Source: DTDR01 sp964505415 (lineage in GTDB: Bacteria > Hydrothermota > Tepidihabitantia > Tepidihabitantales > DTDR01). From it: DNA of 64,000 bases. The stretch lies in contig CAZDHW010000010.1 in assembly GCA_964505415.1 (NCBI GenBank), positions 1 through 64,000 of the forward strand, in the 5' to 3' direction. Below the pieces are notes generated by a model. That model was not told the DNA's origin, ran no database searches, and saw only the letters and a program-made list of their open reading frames with translations. Position numbers and translations under genes: made by a program. This document shows, in pieces, positions 61,085 through 64,000 of the stretch (the first letter of the stretch is position 1; each line of letters opens with the position of its first letter).

Positions 61085-61190
61085 TCATCCCACGGTAATC
61101 ATTAGATTATCGTTATCCACTGCTTTCGCTGTTTTATTATAATTATATCCCCAGTCCGCTACCGCCGGCAGACTATTCCTAAAAAAATCT
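61085..61190 (-). pseudogene. possible SBBP-like beta-propeller repeat remnant
   Basis: A startless minus-strand frame ends with NYNKTAKAVDNDNLMITVG and a TGA at 61085. The motif A-x-A-V-D-N-D-x-x-x-x-V-T-G is like SBBP repeats of secreted propellers, here slightly altered. Base composition is richer in G+C than its surroundings. Very short, so tentative. Confidence 0.2.
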
Positions 61191-61219
61191 TTTTAAAATT
61201 AAACAAAATAACTGCTCCT

Positions 61220-61241
61220 ACCCCCACCATCCCGGGAATGT
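61220..61241 (-). repeat. dispersed intergenic repeat, copy C
   Basis: On the minus strand it reads ACATTCCCGGGATGGT then GGGGGT. It matches 45507-45528 at 19 of 22 positions. Confidence 0.5.
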
Positions 61242-61352
61242 TCTCTTCTTATCAATTTATAGTTTTCTTATTCGGTCATTAAATCTTATTCTTATTTTTA
61301 ATACTTATATTTATCTTGACCCGTAACACTTCAATTGTCAGCATTAGCAGTA

Positions 61353-61490
61353 AACATTTGTATAAATTAATNNNNNNNNNNNNNNNNNNNNNNNNNNNNN
61401 NNNNNNNNNNNNNNNNNNNNNNNNNNNNNNNNNNNNNNNNNNNNNNNNNNNNNNNNNNNNNNNNNNNNNNNAACATTTGTATAAATTAAT
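61353..61490. other. assembly gap (100 N) flanked by an identical 19-bp sequence
   Basis: N run at 61372-61471. AACATTTGTATAAATTAAT occurs at 61353-61371 immediately left and at 61472-61490 immediately right. This is the look of two contig ends that overlap by 19 bp and were scaffolded with a fixed-length gap. Confidence 0.9.
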
Positions 61491-61590
61491 TTAAAAAATC
61501 AATAGATCGCTTGCCGATGGAAAATGAAATACAAATTCATCAATAAAAAATATTCTCTTGTCCGTTTCTATTGATGTTGGTGTTATAAAA

Positions 61591-62931
61591 TTAATTGTCC
61601 TTCTTTTTGAAAAAGAAAAAGAGTTCCTCGCTAAGATTAAGAAGGGGTCTTATGCCTAAAACAATTGCTAACAGTTCCTTCTCTTCTATTTTTTCTGTCT
61701 TTCTTACTTCTTGAAATTTGTTTGCTAATATTATGTTTACTAATATTCTCAAAATTCCTGATAGGAGAATGAGCGTAAGCAGTCGGGAATGGGAAAAAAT
61801 AATCGGTAGTCGGTTAGCCAAATAACCGCCAAGAATACCACCTATAAATAAGGCAATCGAGTTAGTGAAGTTGAAGTACCCTAAGCATCTGGTTCTTACT
61901 TCTTGAGAAGTAGCATCAAAGATGAAGTTTAAAGCACAAAGGTTAAAACCAGCCCAACTATAACCAGCATAAGCGTTTATCAAAATAATATAAATTGAAC
62001 TTTTTGAAAGGAGCCATAATAAAGGAATTAAGGGAATAAGTAAACCAGAGATTTTTAGAATGCGGGCATTACCATAGCGGTCAGCCAAACTTCCCCACAA
62101 AGGTAAAGAGAATAAAGAAGCCAAAGTAGAAGCAGTGGTAACTAAAGTGTAGGTCGCATAAGAAAAATTTAAATCTTTTAACATATAAACAGCAAAAAAT
62201 GGTGCCGCTATATAAGTGGCAAAATTCATTAAAGAGACATATAAAGTAAATTTTACAAAATTACTTTCCGGCAGGCGTTTAATAAAAGAATAATAAGAAA
62301 ATCTTTTTTCCGGAACAATTTTTATTGGAAAATCATACATCAGATTGATAAAATAACCAGAGATAAAACGGGAAAGACCAGCAATTATAAAGATAAGAAA
62401 AAAACCAAGAATCTTATTTTTTGATAAAAGATATAAGAAAAAACCACAAAGAAAATTGGCAACCAAAGTAACAAAGCCTAAGATCCTTCCTCGATAAGCA
62501 AAATAACGACCGTATCTTTCTTTTTCTACAGTATCACTCATCAAACTTTGCCAAATAGGGGTAGCAAAGGCATTGAAAATATTATTTAAGATAAGTAAGA
62601 TAAGAAAAATGGCAAAAAGTTGAATTTTATAATTTACCAGAAAAGATAAAAAGGCAATTAAAATAAAAGTGAGGGCCTGCAAATAAACCGCATTGGCAAT
62701 TACTTTCTTCCGGCTTTTAAGTTTTTCAACAATATCAGCAACTGGGATATAAAAAAAAGCTGAGATAAATTGTGGCAGTGAATTTAAAAGACCGATAGCA
62801 AAATTAGACGCCTTTAAAAATAAGGCAAAAGGAGTAAAATAATTTTGGGAAAAGCCAGCCGTTATGGAAGCAAAGATACCATCCCAAAGGGAATATTTTA
62901 AACTTTTTTCCCTTTCCTTTTCTAAAACCAT
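61591..62931 (-). CDS. MFS transporter
   Basis: A 446-residue protein with about twelve TM segments. The segment between TM2 and TM3 reads DIVEKLKSRKKVI, and the repeat in the second half is SLPLWGSLADRYGNARILKISG (the MFS signature A position). There is a central cytoplasmic loop near residue 205-220. It resembles MFS_1 proteins annotated as generic permeases in bacterial and archaeal thermophiles. The substrate is unknown. It is divergent from the PepSY-like gene. Confidence 0.85.
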   Translation of the reverse strand: MVLEKEREKSLKYSLWDGIFASITAGFSQNYFTPFALFLKASNFAIGLLNSLPQFISAFFYIPVADIVEKLKSRKKVIANAVYLQALTFILIAFLSFLVNYKIQLFAIFLILLILNNIFNAFATPIWQSLMSDTVEKERYGRYFAYRGRILGFVTLVANFLCGFFLYLLSKNKILGFFLIFIIAGLSRFISGYFINLMYDFPIKIVPEKRFSYYSFIKRLPESNFVKFTLYVSLMNFATYIAAPFFAVYMLKDLNFSYATYTLVTTASTLASLFSLPLWGSLADRYGNARILKISGLLIPLIPLLWLLSKSSIYIILINAYAGYSWAGFNLCALNFIFDATSQEVRTRCLGYFNFTNSIALFIGGILGGYLANRLPIIFSHSRLLTLILLSGILRILVNIILANKFQEVRKTEKIEEKELLAIVLGIRPLLNLSEELFFFFKKKDN

Positions 62932-62942
62932 AATAAGATATT

Positions 62943-62971
62943 TATATAACCAAAATTTTTCAAAAATTCAA
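62943..62971 (-). promoter_or_regulatory. MFS gene promoter
   Basis: On the minus strand, TTGAAT (62966-62971), 17 nt, TATATA (62943-62948), 11 nt to the ATG. Confidence 0.45.
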
Positions 62972-62975
62972 TAAA

Positions 62976-63004
62976 TTGACTTTATTTTTTGATTTTATTA
63001 TAAT
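62976..63004 (+). promoter_or_regulatory. promoter of the PepSY/C25 peptidase operon
   Basis: TTGACT (62976-62981), 17 nt, TATAAT (62999-63004). An ATG (63011) lies 6 nt later and opens a 6-codon frame; the gene's SD-led start is 63034. Confidence 0.7.
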
Positions 63005-63033
63005 TTTTTAATGTTTTTAAAATGGAGGTAATT

Positions 63034-63480
63034 ATGAAAAAAGGATTTCTTTTGCTTTTTATCTTTATTATTTTGCCCCTTGTTTTCTTTGCCCAAGAAA
63101 AAAAGAAAATTCTTTCGGAAAAGGAAATACAAAAATTAATTCTTACCGAATTTAAAGACGCCGAAATCTTGAAATTGGAAAAGAAAACCGAAGACAAACA
63201 AATGTTTTATTCTGCGGAAATCAATTATGAAAATAAGAAAATAGCTTTAAAAATTGATGCTCAAACAGGTAAAATTCTGGAAAAGAAGGAGATTTTAACA
63301 CCAATTGATGAGAAAGTAATGGAACTGGTAAAAACAATTTTTGATGGTGAGATTGTTGAATGGAGTAAAGAAAAAGAAGAAGACGAAATTTCTTATACCT
63401 TTCAGATAAAAAATAATAAAGGAAAAATAAAAAATATTGAAATAAACATTAGTTGGGAGAGTGAAGAAGAGGAAGAGTAA
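63034..63480 (+). CDS. exported PepSY-like domain protein
   Basis: The product (148 aa from ATG 63034, chosen because GGAGG lies 6 nt upstream) has a signal peptide (MKKGFLLLFIFIILPLVFFA). Two PepSY-like beta-alpha units follow: the AEINYENKKIALKIDAQTGKILEK strand-turn near residue 68 is typical of PepSY, and the second is SYTFQIKNNKGKIKNIEINI. The end is acidic (ESEEEEE). PepSY domains often inhibit secreted proteases. The next gene, 23 nt on, is a C25 peptidase, so it may be that peptidase's inhibitor (inference). Confidence 0.7.
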   Translation: MKKGFLLLFIFIILPLVFFAQEKKKILSEKEIQKLILTEFKDAEILKLEKKTEDKQMFYSAEINYENKKIALKIDAQTGKILEKKEILTPIDEKVMELVKTIFDGEIVEWSKEKEEDEISYTFQIKNNKGKIKNIEINISWESEEEEE

Positions 63481-63503
63481 AATAATTTAAAAAGGAGAAA
63501 AAA

Positions 63504-64000
63504 ATGAAAAAGTTATTTATTTTTTTAATAATTTCTTTTTTTCCTCTTTTTGGGGGAGAAATTGTTAAATCAATTGATTTTCCAATAAATTCGCTTGTGC
63601 TTACTCAAAAAGATGGGTATACGATTGTCGACCTTTTAAATGCTCCTTATTACGAAGGTGAAGTTGGTTCTCCTCAAATTCCGGTAATCCCGGTTGCGGT
63701 TCTTTTACCACCGGATGCCTATTTAAAGAATGTGGAAATTTTGGAAATTAACGAAACAAAAATTCCCGGAAATTATTTATTATATCCAGTTCAATATGGT
63801 CAAACCTATTCAATAAATCAAGAGAAAAGAGAATTTGTTTCGCCAAAAGAAAAATACTATTCTTTAAACACTATTTATCCCGAAAAGGTTATCAATTATT
63901 TAAATACTGGCAATAAAGGTGGATTTAAGATTGGCAGTTTCTTAGTTTTTCCAGTAAGATATTTACCCGCTAAAAAAGAGTTGTATTTTGTTTCCCATTT
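63504..64000 (+). CDS. C25 (gingipain-type) peptidase, N-terminal part (runs off window)
   Basis: The frame is open from ATG 63504 (SD AAGGAG at 63492-63497) to the window end, 165 codons. A signal peptide (MKKLFIFLIISFFPLFGG) is followed by a propeptide-like region that parallels the 52024 gene residue by residue: EIVKSIDFP versus FIKSIEFP, GEVGSPQIPVIPVAVLLP versus NEPGSPLLPNVPIYILLP, and FPVRYLPAKKELYF versus YPLQYLPKENKLKF. The catalytic part lies beyond the window. It is a paralogue of the 52024-55479 peptidase. Confidence 0.8.
   Translation, partial: MKKLFIFLIISFFPLFGGEIVKSIDFPINSLVLTQKDGYTIVDLLNAPYYEGEVGSPQIPVIPVAVLLPPDAYLKNVEILEINETKIPGNYLLYPVQYGQTYSINQEKREFVSPKEKYYSLNTIYPEKVINYLNTGNKGGFKIGSFLVFPVRYLPAKKELYFVSH

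Larger units (their letters stand above)
61013..61590. other. intergenic region with assembly gap and decayed sequence
   Basis: No intact gene. It contains a possible SBBP-like coding remnant (61085-61190), a dispersed repeat copy (61220-61241), and a run of 100 N flanked by a 19-bp direct repeat. True content and length are unknown across the gap. Confidence 0.6.

Noticed and set aside
61279..61476. Minus-strand open frame spanning the N run
   Set aside because: It is open only because N codons have no stops; the flanks are not protein-like.
1..64000. CRISPR arrays, rRNA genes, prophage or toxin-antitoxin modules
   Set aside because: Looked for regularly spaced repeats, conserved rRNA segments and phage genes; none seen by eye.

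Overview
The window is a strongly AT-rich bacterial scaffold: 63 protein genes or gene pieces, three tRNAs, no rRNA and no CRISPR array. It combines a double-membrane cell (LptE, porin-like barrel, FtsEX-EnvC, RseP), secreted proteins with Por/T9SS-like C-terminal tails (C25 gingipain-type peptidases, YVTN propeller, Omp28-type thioredoxins), an A/V-type ATPase, a ferredoxin-dependent KorDABC 2-oxoacid oxidoreductase, and families common in archaea and thermophiles (DUF763, DUF362, DUF4438, DUF72, ThiN). This suggests an anaerobic, probably thermophilic member of candidate division WOR-3 (Stahlbacteria) or a close relative. That placement is inference from gene content. A 100-N gap at 61372-61471 shows a draft or metagenome assembly.

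Layout. 1-590: what looks like one end of an insertion sequence, next to the 3' remnant of an LVIVD-repeat gene. 591-6962: a nine-gene overlapping operon (Rrf2 regulator, PurM-like protein, ThiN, frameshifted porin-like barrel, FMN_bind-like protein, OB-fold lipoprotein, MacB-like permease, LolD-like ATPase, ArsP/SO_0444-type permease). 6964-8211: kbl. 8309-10511: UbiA-type prenyltransferase, DUF362, Nfu. 10513-15769 (minus): trpS-ispD-dxr-rseP and an odd radical-SAM-like protein. 15881-19375: ATPase subunits H-I-K-E. 19364-20587 (minus): LarA-like protein. 20815-21119: tRNA-Ser(TGA), tRNA-Ser(GCT), tRNA-Arg(CCT). 21130-24491: TPR protein, thioredoxin, TlpA-like lipoprotein, OsmC, guaB. 24551-28284: DUF4870, lptE, RlmD/RumA-type methyltransferase, YtcJ-like amidohydrolase. 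28281-33799 (minus): metG-tatD-rsmA and DUF763-RsmB-like. 33854-43420: PP-loop enzyme, ftsE-ftsX-envC-holB-B12/radical SAM, and a heterodimeric ABC exporter. 43423-45178 (minus): secreted YVTN protein and an unknown. 45618-50197: korDABC, DUF4438, dCMP deaminase, DUF1614. 50239-51966: Sua5/TsaC and DUF72. 52024-55479: C25 peptidase. 55485-60954 (minus): RRM protein, large secreted protein, Omp28-like thioredoxin proteins and a very acidic small protein. 61591-64000: MFS transporter, PepSY-like protein and the start of a second C25 peptidase.

Genes within operons overlap by 1-38 nt, and internal genes carry Shine-Dalgarno (SD) sites. The first genes of most transcription units instead have a good TTGACN/TATAAT-type promoter whose -10 box ends only 5-11 nt before the start codon, which predicts leaderless mRNAs. 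This is the most general unexplained structure in the window. The most system-like accessory locus is the nine-gene 591-6962 operon, which appears to link an Fe-S-type Rrf2 sensor to an envelope export or redox machine.
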